Source of the DNA: Holophagales bacterium UBA5066 | Lineage (GTDB): Bacteria > Acidobacteriota > Thermoanaerobaculia > UBA5066 | Direction: 5' to 3' | Assembly: GCA_002414905.1 (NCBI GenBank) | Contig: DIAY01000033.1 | Coordinates: 1 to 7,061, forward strand | DNA: 7,061 bases | In this document: piece after piece, positions 1 through 5,556 of the stretch | How the letters are laid out: every line of letters starts with the position of its first letter | Position numbering within the stretch: the first letter of the stretch is position 1 | The notes under the pieces: model-generated | What the model saw: the letters and a program-made list of their open reading frames with translations, nothing else | What the model was told of the DNA's origin: nothing | Database searches by the model: none | Made by a program: the position numbers and the translations under genes

Positions 1-12
1 AGATGTGTATAA
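1..12. other. Probable residual Nextera (Tn5 mosaic-end) adapter at assembly end
   Basis: The first 12 bases, AGATGTGTATAA, are identical to the first 12 bases of the 19-base Tn5 mosaic end used in Nextera libraries; read on the minus strand they are TTATACACATCT, the tail of the usual trimming sequence. The remaining seven adapter bases are absent, which could explain why trimming missed it. The match lies exactly at the edge of the window, and the peptidase encoded on the minus strand ends here in L-Y-A-I-I-H, where M1 relatives usually have a Y-x-K-G motif. I infer that these bases are not genomic. A chance match is possible but unlikely for 12 bases at the very end. Confidence 0.68.
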
Positions 13-1909
13 TCGCGTACAGGAGCTGTGACCTCAGACGATCGGCCTGGATCTGGTCGTTCCTGGCCCTCAGGCGGTACGCGAGGAGGATCGGGACCGA
101 ATCCTTCGATTCCTTCGCACGGGTCTTCCAGAGGTTGAGGTAGAGGTTGTAAGCCTGCGTGCCGGCCGCCCTGCGGATGAAGAACGCCGAACAGTACTCC
201 GCGAACGACTCCGAGAGCCACTGCTCGGAGAGGGAGGGCATCCTCACCCCGTGGCCCCACCACTGGTGGGCGAGCTCGTGGGCGAAGCGCTCGTTCACGC
301 CGGCGGCGGAGCGCCGGTAGGCCCCTTTTCCCATCGGATTGAATGCCTCGCTCGTGATGAGCAGGAGGCCCGCCGGCGCCTGACCCATTCCCCACGACGC
401 CACCTCGACGATCGTCAGCTCCCTCGCTGGCATCTTCCCGAGGAAGACCTCGTAGAAGCCGACCGTGGCGAAGCCGAGGTCGAGGAGGCTGCGGTAGGCG
501 GTGGGATTTCGTCCGCCGTTCGAGACGACGCGGAGGGTGACGCCGTCCTTCGTCTCCTCCTCCCAGTCGTAGGAACCCGCGAGGATCGTCAGGAACTGGA
601 CGGGCGTGTCGAGGCGGGTCTCGAGGAGGTGGAAGTCCCCCTCCTCGACGCGGCGAATGGTCCTTCCCGGAGCGATCGGCCGGAAGGGCTTCTTCACCTT
701 CACCGTCACCCGCGCCGTGAACGCCTGGGCGGCGAGTCCGGGGAGTGGAAACCACGGCTCGTTGCCCAGTATCCAGTAGCTGCTGTCGAGAGGGCGGACG
801 AGGAGCCCTCCCTCGAGCTCGAACCGGACCCGGGCACTCCCGCCCTCCGGAACTGGCTCGCCGAGGGCGACGGCGATCTGGCCGTCGCGGTGGTCGAACG
901 GGAGCGGGTGTCCGGCCTCGTCGAAGACTCCCGTGACCCGGATGGGACGCTCCTCGATCCGGGGAAGGCGCCGGCGGGTGTTCCAGGACATCTCCGTCTC
1001 GATGGCGCTCGCCCCGGTCTGGTACTCGACGGTGTCGAGAAGGTCGAGGAGCAGCGTGCCGACGACTCCCCGGTGCGCCTCGAACGTCTCCGTCACCGAG
1101 ACCGTCGCGTCCGTCCGGTCGGAGGCGGCGAGGGAGAGGTCGACGTGCGTCAGGACGGCGCGCGGCACGGGCGGATCGAAGAGGTCGCCCGCGATGGGCT
1201 GCTCGGCGAGGAGGATCGCCCACGGGCGGTCGTCGCCCAGGCGGAGCCGGACCTGGATGCGGCCGCTCGTGGAAAGACGCTCGCGCCCGGTCTCGAAGGC
1301 GTCGTGGACGAAAACGAGGTCCTCCTTGCCGCCGCTCGCCTCCGCTCTCACGAGCGGGCGCAGCGGAGCGTCGCGCCTCTGCGCCGTGAGGAGGTGCGCG
1401 AACGAGGGCTCCCTGGTCTTCGCGAATCGTGACACGTGCTTGTCGAACGCGGCGGCGAGAGAGGGCCCGTCCGGCTTACCGGGCATCGCCGGCAGCGGGA
1501 CTCCCGAGGCGATCCAGAGGAGCGTCTGGAGGGAGTCCTTCACGACGAGGCCCGCATCACCGGTGGTCGGCGACAGCCCGGTGTTCTTCTTCACCACGTA
1601 CCGGATGGCCGGATACTCGCGCGGATCGCGCGCAACGTATTCGAGCGTCCCTTTGCCGGAGAAGAAGAAGCCGGCCGGGGTCCCGTCCGGCTCGCTCACG
1701 AGGGTGACCGAGCCTTCGGCCAGGAGGGCCGTGCCGGCTCCGATCGACAGCTTCAGGTCCCGGACGGGGCGGCTCGAGGCTTCGACCGTGAACGGACGTG
1801 CGGAAAGGAACGGGTTCGGGGGAGGCGGAGGTCCTTCTGCGCGCGCGAGGTGCGACGCGGGAAGAAGCGCCGCGAGGGCGAGGCACGCGAACGCCCGGGA
1901 GCAATCCAT
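1..1909 (-). CDS. Exported M1-family zinc metallopeptidase, C-terminus missing
   Basis: A secreted or periplasmic zinc peptidase of the M1 (aminopeptidase N-like) clan; about 636 codons are present and the C-terminus is cut by the window edge. Residues 1-24 look like a signal peptide (R5, hydrophobic core, cleavage after A-R-A). About 200 residues of unassigned sequence follow, then an M1-like beta domain (about 235-460, including W386-F-P). The catalytic core has H544-E-L-A-H548 and E567, exactly the HEXXH-X18-E zinc site, followed by S-F-A-E-Y resembling the family's E-G-F-A-x-Y. The exopeptidase motif GAMEN is not recognisable: the matching place reads W506-G-M-G-Q510, lacking the glutamate that binds the substrate amino terminus, so true aminopeptidase activity is uncertain. 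The catalytic tyrosine would lie in the missing part. The ATG is 31 bases after the preceding stop, with AGGGGA at 1920-1925 ten bases upstream, so it is likely last in a leftward operon. The final three or four residues are probably adapter-derived. Confidence 0.9.
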   Translation of the reverse strand, partial: MDCSRAFACLALAALLPASHLARAEGPPPPPNPFLSARPFTVEASSRPVRDLKLSIGAGTALLAEGSVTLVSEPDGTPAGFFFSGKGTLEYVARDPREYPAIRYVVKKNTGLSPTTGDAGLVVKDSLQTLLWIASGVPLPAMPGKPDGPSLAAAFDKHVSRFAKTREPSFAHLLTAQRRDAPLRPLVRAEASGGKEDLVFVHDAFETGRERLSTSGRIQVRLRLGDDRPWAILLAEQPIAGDLFDPPVPRAVLTHVDLSLAASDRTDATVSVTETFEAHRGVVGTLLLDLLDTVEYQTGASAIETEMSWNTRRRLPRIEERPIRVTGVFDEAGHPLPFDHRDGQIAVALGEPVPEGGSARVRFELEGGLLVRPLDSSYWILGNEPWFPLPGLAAQAFTARVTVKVKKPFRPIAPGRTIRRVEEGDFHLLETRLDTPVQFLTILAGSYDWEEETKDGVTLRVVSNGGRNPTAYRSLLDLGFATVGFYEVFLGKMPARELTIVEVASWGMGQAPAGLLLITSEAFNPMGKGAYRRSAAGVNERFAHELAHQWWGHGVRMPSLSEQWLSESFAEYCSAFFIRRAAGTQAYNLYLNLWKTRAKESKDSVPILLAYRLRARNDQIQADRLRSQLLYAIIHI

Positions 1910-1940
1910 GCCGGGATTGTCCCCTGCCCGGGCGAACCGC

Positions 1941-2156
1941 CTACTTCGAGAGGGTGACCGAAACCGTCTCGCCCGCCTCGACGCGGGCGGCGAGCGTGAC
2001 GGCGTCCTCGGCCGAGGAGCCACGTTTCAGCAGAAACGCGCGGAGGGCCTCGGCGTTGTCGAAGAAATTCGTCCGCTTCTCGACCTTGTTGAAGGCCGCG
2101 AACGCGTAGGGCGCACCCTCCGGTCCCTTCCTCAGCTGCCAGACGAGCTCGGCCAC
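1941..2156 (-). CDS. Small hypothetical protein, 71 residues, GTG start
   Basis: Unrecognised 71-residue soluble protein with no signal peptide or membrane segment. The N-terminal part (1-25) looks like a beta strand followed by a small-residue-rich stretch (A-F-A-A-F). The middle has a charged, probably helical segment (about 33-45, D-N-A-E-A-L-R-A-F-L-L-K), then a second helix and a short C-terminal strand (V-S-V-T-L). The GTG start is supported by AGGAGG four bases upstream (plus-strand 2161-2166). That Shine-Dalgarno overlaps the TAG stop of the preceding gene, and only eight bases separate the two genes, so the pair is almost certainly translationally coupled and may work together. No function can be assigned. 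The coding call rests on the good ribosome site, tight spacing on both sides, and a composition less arginine-rich than the antisense shadow frames. Confidence 0.75.
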   Translation of the reverse strand: MAELVWQLRKGPEGAPYAFAAFNKVEKRTNFFDNAEALRAFLLKRGSSAEDAVTLAARVEAGETVSVTLSK

Positions 2157-2160
2157 GAAA

Positions 2161-2166
2161 CCTCCT
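2161..2166 (-). promoter_or_regulatory. Ribosome binding site overlapping the upstream stop codon
   Basis: On the minus strand AGGAGG lies four bases before the GTG at 2156 and shares bases with the TAG stop of the 110-residue protein gene (TAGGAGG). It fixes the GTG start and implies that ribosomes finishing the upstream gene reinitiate on the 71-residue gene. Confidence 0.8.
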
Positions 2167-2497
2167 ACTGGAGCGGTCCTTCGGACCGTCCTGTCTCGAG
2201 GAGAAGGACGCTGCGAACGTCCTTTCCCACCATCTCGAAGAATCTTTCGTTATAGGCGGCGACCGTCCCGATCCGGGCGTCCTCGAAGACCTTCTCGACG
2301 CGGTGGAGCGGGAGGAAGAGTGTGGCAGGTCCCAGCTCGGCCTCGGACCCTGCCCGGCACTGCCGGGCCCAGTCGTCGAAGAGGGCGACGTCGATACCCC
2401 GGATGGTCACGCCGGCCGGGCCGAGCGCGAGGAGAAGTCCCCAGTACTTCTCCTTCGGCGAGTGAAGGTGGACCAGGACGAGCGTTCCGGCTTCCAT
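2165..2497 (-). CDS. Hypothetical protein with Sm-like beta-barrel pattern, 110 residues
   Basis: A 110-residue cytoplasmic protein with no signal peptide; I do not recognise a named family. Residues 4-37 alternate in a way that suggests a bent small beta-barrel: a strand (T-L-V-L-V-H-L), a turn with charged residues (K15-E-K), a strand (Y-W-G-L-L-L-A-L), a G-P-A-G turn, then a strand (V-T-I-R-G-I-D). A later strand, L60-F-L-P-L-H-R-V-E-K-V-F-E71-72, resembles the last strands of Sm/Hfq-like folds, where such proteins bind RNA or form rings. This resemblance is judged by eye and is only an inference. The C-terminal part (76-110) includes Y-N-E-R-F-F and a hydrophobic V-L-L-L-E. The ATG has GAGG six bases upstream. 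It sits between the exported 265-residue protein and the 71-residue protein, and its stop is embedded in the latter's ribosome site. Confidence 0.8.
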   Translation of the reverse strand: MEAGTLVLVHLHSPKEKYWGLLLALGPAGVTIRGIDVALFDDWARQCRAGSEAELGPATLFLPLHRVEKVFEDARIGTVAAYNERFFEMVGKDVRSVLLLETGRSEGPLQ

Positions 2498-2505
2498 GGC
2501 GGACC

Positions 2506-2559
2506 TCAGGAGGAGGCCGCGACCGGCGGCTTCCCCGGCTCGAGTCGCGCGATTCGCAT
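2506..2559 (-). other. Possible 17-codon leader ORF (uncertain)
   Basis: Within the 69-base gap between the 265- and 110-residue protein genes, an ATG seven bases after the upstream stop opens a 17-residue frame (MRIARLEPGKPPVAASS). Its TGA lies eight bases before the next ATG and overlaps that gene's GAGG ribosome site. This is the geometry of a coupling or leader peptide, but the frame has no convincing ribosome site of its own, and short open frames are common in GC-rich DNA. Confidence 0.2.
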
Positions 2560-2566
2560 GGTCCGA

Positions 2567-3364
2567 TCAGAGCTGGACGTTGGCGACGAAGAACCTCGCC
2601 GGTGGGACCGTGCCGTTCAGGAGGCTGTCGGCCGCCTCCGGGGTGATGACGAACTTTCCGGCGTTCTCGCCCGCGCTCGTCGCCATGAAGAGCTCCACCT
2701 GCTCGACGAGCCTGCCGGCCGTCCGTGCCTCCTTCAGGCCGCGGGCCGTTCCGACGAGCGCGCCAAAGACGACCGCCTCGCCGTCGGTCACGGCCTGGAC
2801 CCGGATCGTCCCGGCTCCGGCCTGCGTGATGCGGGCGCCGCGGACAGAGGCCGACTGGTAGGCGCGCAGGAAAGCGTCCTGGACGAGGGGGTCGAGGACG
2901 TTTCCGGGAACGGGGTTCATCGACCGCTCGGAGCCTCTCCGGGCCGATCGCTCGGTTCCCTGCGGCATGGAGGGATCGTCCGGGCTCACGGGCGAGGTGG
3001 GCCTGGGGGCCGGAATATCGGATCTTTTGGTCTGCCGGATGAACTCCGACAGGGACGGGGCCTTGACACCCTCGTCCGACTCCTTCTTCATCGGTGCGGG
3101 ATCACCCAGGATGTAGGCGTCCCGGTAGTTCTCCTTGTTCGCCGCCTCGGTCTTCGCCGGGTCCACCTCGGCGATCGCGATCATCTTCCGGGCCCCGAGC
3201 TTGTCATTGAACAGGTAGTTGCGCCCCTGCTCGACCGGCTTCTCGGCGGCCTCGATGCGCGTGCCGTCCTTCAGGATGATCAGGTACGCCGGGGCCGAGG
3301 GCGCGACGAGGAGTGCGCCCGCCAGAGCCAGGCCCGCGAGGGAAAGGGTGCGCCGGATCGCCAT
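2567..3364 (-). CDS. Exported protein of unknown function with KDGT-type N-terminal motif
   Basis: A 265-residue exported protein of unknown function and first gene of the leftward cluster. Residues 1-26 form a clear signal peptide (R4-R5, a long Leu/Ala core, cleavage after A-P-A). The mature protein starts with a compact beta-rich motif, L28-I-I-L-K-D-G-T-R-I-E (to about residue 75), a pattern seen in many bacterial envelope proteins in which a short strand, a D-G turn and a second strand precede a basic, lysine-containing segment. A Pro/Ser/Arg-rich, probably disordered linker covers about 110-150. A folded C-terminal region follows (about 150-265), with mixed strands and helices such as T-I-R-V-Q-A-V and G-R-L-V-E-Q-V-E-L-F. 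The ATG at 3364 is chosen because AGGAGG lies five bases upstream and the signal peptide follows; the frame is open further upstream, but that part overlaps aroF and is an antisense shadow. No catalytic motif is visible. Confidence 0.85.
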   Translation of the reverse strand: MAIRRTLSLAGLALAGALLVAPSAPAYLIILKDGTRIEAAEKPVEQGRNYLFNDKLGARKMIAIAEVDPAKTEAANKENYRDAYILGDPAPMKKESDEGVKAPSLSEFIRQTKRSDIPAPRPTSPVSPDDPSMPQGTERSARRGSERSMNPVPGNVLDPLVQDAFLRAYQSASVRGARITQAGAGTIRVQAVTDGEAVVFGALVGTARGLKEARTAGRLVEQVELFMATSAGENAGKFVITPEAADSLLNGTVPPARFFVANVQL

Positions 3365-3379
3365 GGAAGCCTCCTCATT

Positions 3380-3399
3380 GCACCGGAAAGTCCCGGTGC
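3380..3399. promoter_or_regulatory. Perfect inverted repeat (7-bp stem, 6-base loop) in divergent leader
   Basis: GCACCGG at 3380-3386 and CCGGTGC at 3393-3399 are exact reverse complements around the loop AAAGTC. For the minus-strand gene it lies just before its Shine-Dalgarno (3370-3375), so in that transcript it would be a hairpin next to the ribosome site. It could also be a DNA operator serving either direction. There is no T run, so a terminator is unlikely. Confidence 0.5.
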
Positions 3400-3409
3400 G
3401 CCACGATGA

Positions 3410-3417
3410 AGTATAAA
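3410..3417. promoter_or_regulatory. Candidate overlapping divergent -10 elements
   Basis: Plus strand 3412-3417 reads TATAAA, and the minus strand across 3415-3410 reads TATACT; each differs from TATAAT at one position. They sit in the only AT-rich stretch of the 78-base gap between the two divergent genes. Start sites about seven bases downstream would give a leader of roughly 20 bases for aroF and of about 40 bases for the leftward gene, whose transcript would begin almost at the inverted repeat. No good -35 box is visible for either, so the call is tentative. Confidence 0.35.
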
Positions 3418-3427
3418 CAGCGGTTCC

Positions 3428-3433
3428 GGAGGA
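3428..3433 (+). promoter_or_regulatory. aroF ribosome binding site
   Basis: GGAGGA lies nine bases before the GTG at 3443. It supports that GTG over the in-frame ATG at 3455, which would leave a gap of 21 bases and remove the first strand of the N-terminal domain. Confidence 0.7.
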
Positions 3434-3442
3434 CGAGACGCC

Positions 3443-4456
3443 GTGCTTATCGTCATGGACAGGAGTGCCACCCGGGTCGACGTCGACAGGGTGGTCGAGA
3501 CCGCCGAGCGGATGGGTTTGAAGGCCCACCCGATTCCGGGCGAGCAGCGGACCGCCGTCGGGATCACGGGGAACCGGGGAACGGTCGAGTCGACTGCGTT
3601 CGAGAACCTTCCCGGCGTCCTCGAGGTCATCAAGGTCTCGCACCCCTACAAGCTCGTATCCCGGGAGTTCCACCCCGCCGATACCGTCGTCTCGATCGGG
3701 GGTGTCCCGGTCGGAGGGACCCGCCTCGCGATCATCGCCGGGCCGTGTGCCGTCGAGTCGCTCGAGCAGACGGTGACGATCGCCAGGGAGGTCAAGGCAC
3801 GCGGTGCCCACCTCCTGCGGGGAGGGGCGTACAAGCCGCGGACGTCTCCCTACGCCTTCCAGGGGCTTGGCGAGGAGGGCCTGAAGATCCTCGCGGCCGC
3901 CCGCGAGGAGACGGGGCTCGCGATCGTCACCGAAGCCCTCGACACCTCCTCGATCGACATCGTGGCCAGGTACGCCGACTGCCTGCAGATCGGCGCGCGG
4001 AACATGCAGAACTTCGAGCTCCTGAAGGCGGCGGGCCGCAGCGGCAAGCCCGTTCTCCTGAAGCGCGGGATGTCGGCGACGCTCGAGGAGTTCCTCCTCG
4101 CCGCCGAATACGTCCTTTCCGAGGGGAACCCGAACGTCGTCCTCTGCGAGAGGGGCGTGAGAACGTTCAGCGACTTCACCCGGAACACGCTCGACCTCTC
4201 CATCGTCCCGGCCGTCGAGCGGCTCTCTCACCTGCCCATCCTCGTCGACCCGTCGCACGGGACGGGACGGCGCCACAAGGTCGCCCCGATGTCCCTCGCG
4301 TCGATCGCGGCCGGCGCCGACGGAGTCGCCATCGAGGTCCACCACCAGCCCGAGCGGGCGCTCTCCGATGGCCCCCAGGCGCTGACGCCCGCGATGTTCT
4401 CCGACCTGATGGCCCGGCTTGCACCGATCGCGGCCGCGGTGGGCCGGACGCTGTGA
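3443..4456 (+). CDS. aroF: 3-deoxy-7-phosphoheptulonate (DAHP) synthase, type I beta
   Basis: Cytoplasmic enzyme condensing phosphoenolpyruvate with erythrose 4-phosphate to DAHP, the first step of the shikimate pathway. At 337 residues it has the length and architecture of the Thermotoga maritima enzyme. A ferredoxin-like regulatory domain (1 to about 70) precedes the P-Y-K-L-V-S-R-E-F-H-P linker (68-78) and the (beta/alpha)8 catalytic barrel. The four metal ligands known from the family are all present at C102 (G-P-C-A-V-E), H272 (D-P-S-H), E298 and D309 (L-S-D-G). Substrate-site signatures are also intact: R126-G-G-A-Y-K-P-R-T-S-P-Y and G184-A-R-N-M-Q-N. In family members the N-terminal domain mediates feedback inhibition by tyrosine or phenylalanine, so similar control is likely but not shown. 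The start is GTG with GGAGGA nine bases upstream; its TGA overlaps the carA GTG by four bases. It is first gene of the rightward operon. The symbol varies between annotations (aroF/aroG). Confidence 0.95.
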   Translation: MLIVMDRSATRVDVDRVVETAERMGLKAHPIPGEQRTAVGITGNRGTVESTAFENLPGVLEVIKVSHPYKLVSREFHPADTVVSIGGVPVGGTRLAIIAGPCAVESLEQTVTIAREVKARGAHLLRGGAYKPRTSPYAFQGLGEEGLKILAAAREETGLAIVTEALDTSSIDIVARYADCLQIGARNMQNFELLKAAGRSGKPVLLKRGMSATLEEFLLAAEYVLSEGNPNVVLCERGVRTFSDFTRNTLDLSIVPAVERLSHLPILVDPSHGTGRRHKVAPMSLASIAAGADGVAIEVHHQPERALSDGPQALTPAMFSDLMARLAPIAAAVGRTL

Positions 4457-5556
4457 AAGACATTCCCGCGGTCCTCGTCCTCGAGGACGGCCGCTTCTTC
4501 GAAGGCGAGGCGTTCGGCGCCCCGGGGACGGCGTTCGGGGAGGTCGTCTTCAACACGGCGATGTCCGGGTACGAGGAGACGCTGACTGATCCCTCGTACC
4601 GCAGGCAGATCGTCGTCATGACCGCCTCCCACGTCGGGAACACCGGTATCACCGGCGAAGACGTCGAGTCGGACCGGATTCAGGTGGCGGCGTTCGCCGC
4701 CCGGCACTTCCCGGAGCGCTACTCGAACGCGCGGGGCAGGAGGACGCTCGGCGAGACGCTGCGCGAGGCGGGGACGGTCGCTATCCACGGCCTCGACACC
4801 CGTGCGCTCGTGCGGCACCTCCGTTCGCTCGGTGCGATGCGCGGCGCGGTATCGACGGAGCCTGTGGACGAGGAAGGCCGGGCCCGGCTCCTCGCCCGGG
4901 TCCTCGAGCAGCCGTCGATGACCGGCGCCGCTCTCGCCCTCGAGGTGGGGACCCGGGAGGCGTACCCATGGGGCGCCCATGCGCCTGGCCGGCCCCGCGT
5001 GGCGGCGATCGACTACGGCATCAAGCGGAACATCCTCCGGAGCCTCGCCCGGCGCGGTCTCGACGTGACCGTCTTCCCGGCTACGACCTCCGCCGCGGAG
5101 CTCTCCGGCTTCGACGGGTATTTCCTCTCGAACGGCCCGGGCGACCCGGCGGCCCTCCCCGCGTGCATCTCGACCGTCCGGACACTCGCCGCGACGGGAA
5201 AGCCGCTCTTCGGCATCTGCCTCGGCCACCAGCTCCTCGGCCTGGCGCTCGGAGCGCGGACCTTCAAGCTGAAGTTCGGCCATCGGGGCGTGAACCACCC
5301 GGTGAAGGACCTCGCGACCGGAGCGATCTCCATCACCGCGCAGAACCACGGCTTCGCGGTCGATCCCGATTCGCTGCCGGCCGGGCTCGTGCTGACCCAC
5401 GTCAACCTCAACGACGGGACGTGCGAGGGCTTCCGGGTCGGGGAGCGCCCCGTCTTCGCGGTGCAGTACCACCCCGAGTCGGCTCCCGGCCCGCACGATT
5501 CCGACCCCCTCTTCGACGAGTTCGCGCGCTCTCTTGGAGCCAGCCGGGCGGCGTGA
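4453..5556 (+). CDS. carA: Carbamoyl phosphate synthetase small (glutaminase) subunit
   Basis: The glutamine-hydrolysing subunit of carbamoyl phosphate synthetase. It releases ammonia that is channelled to CarB for carbamoyl phosphate, the precursor of pyrimidines and arginine. At 367 residues it is slightly shorter than the 382-residue E. coli protein. The N-terminal CPSase small-chain domain (about 5-135) carries L-V-L-E-D-G-R-x-F-E-G and F-N-T-A-M-S-G-Y-E-E-x-L-T-D-P-S-Y. The C-terminal class I glutamine amidotransferase domain (about 182-360) carries D187-Y-G-x-K-x-N-I-L, the oxyanion segment N227-G-P-G-D-P, the nucleophile C256 in G-I-C-L-G-H-Q, and H340 and E342 in Q-Y-H-P-E-S. Spacing of this triad equals that in E. 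coli CarA, so the enzyme should be active. A local oddity is T-A-S-H-V-G-N (57-63) where many relatives have Y-P-H-I-G-N. The GTG start overlaps the aroF stop as GTGA, indicating coupling. carB is not adjacent. Confidence 0.96.
   Translation: MKDIPAVLVLEDGRFFEGEAFGAPGTAFGEVVFNTAMSGYEETLTDPSYRRQIVVMTASHVGNTGITGEDVESDRIQVAAFAARHFPERYSNARGRRTLGETLREAGTVAIHGLDTRALVRHLRSLGAMRGAVSTEPVDEEGRARLLARVLEQPSMTGAALALEVGTREAYPWGAHAPGRPRVAAIDYGIKRNILRSLARRGLDVTVFPATTSAAELSGFDGYFLSNGPGDPAALPACISTVRTLAATGKPLFGICLGHQLLGLALGARTFKLKFGHRGVNHPVKDLATGAISITAQNHGFAVDPDSLPAGLVLTHVNLNDGTCEGFRVGERPVFAVQYHPESAPGPHDSDPLFDEFARSLGASRAA

Noticed and set aside
251..1432. Long plus-strand open frame (393 codons) across the left region
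   Set aside because: It lies antisense to the M1 peptidase, whose zinc motif and signal peptide are unmistakable, and its product is a Glu/Arg/Val-rich low-information sequence typical of a GC-rich shadow frame.
1926..1933. GCCCGGGC palindrome upstream of the peptidase start
   Set aside because: An 8-base GC palindrome is expected by chance in DNA of this composition and has no flanking T run or symmetry beyond it.
933..2255. 440-codon plus-strand open frame
   Set aside because: Ser/Arg-rich product with no domain-like pattern, running antisense across several minus-strand genes with good ribosome sites.
3365..4345. Upstream extension of the minus-strand exported-protein frame to 592 codons
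   Set aside because: The extra part is antisense to aroF and Asp/Arg/Gly-rich; the ATG at 3364 has a strong ribosome site and a signal peptide directly after it.
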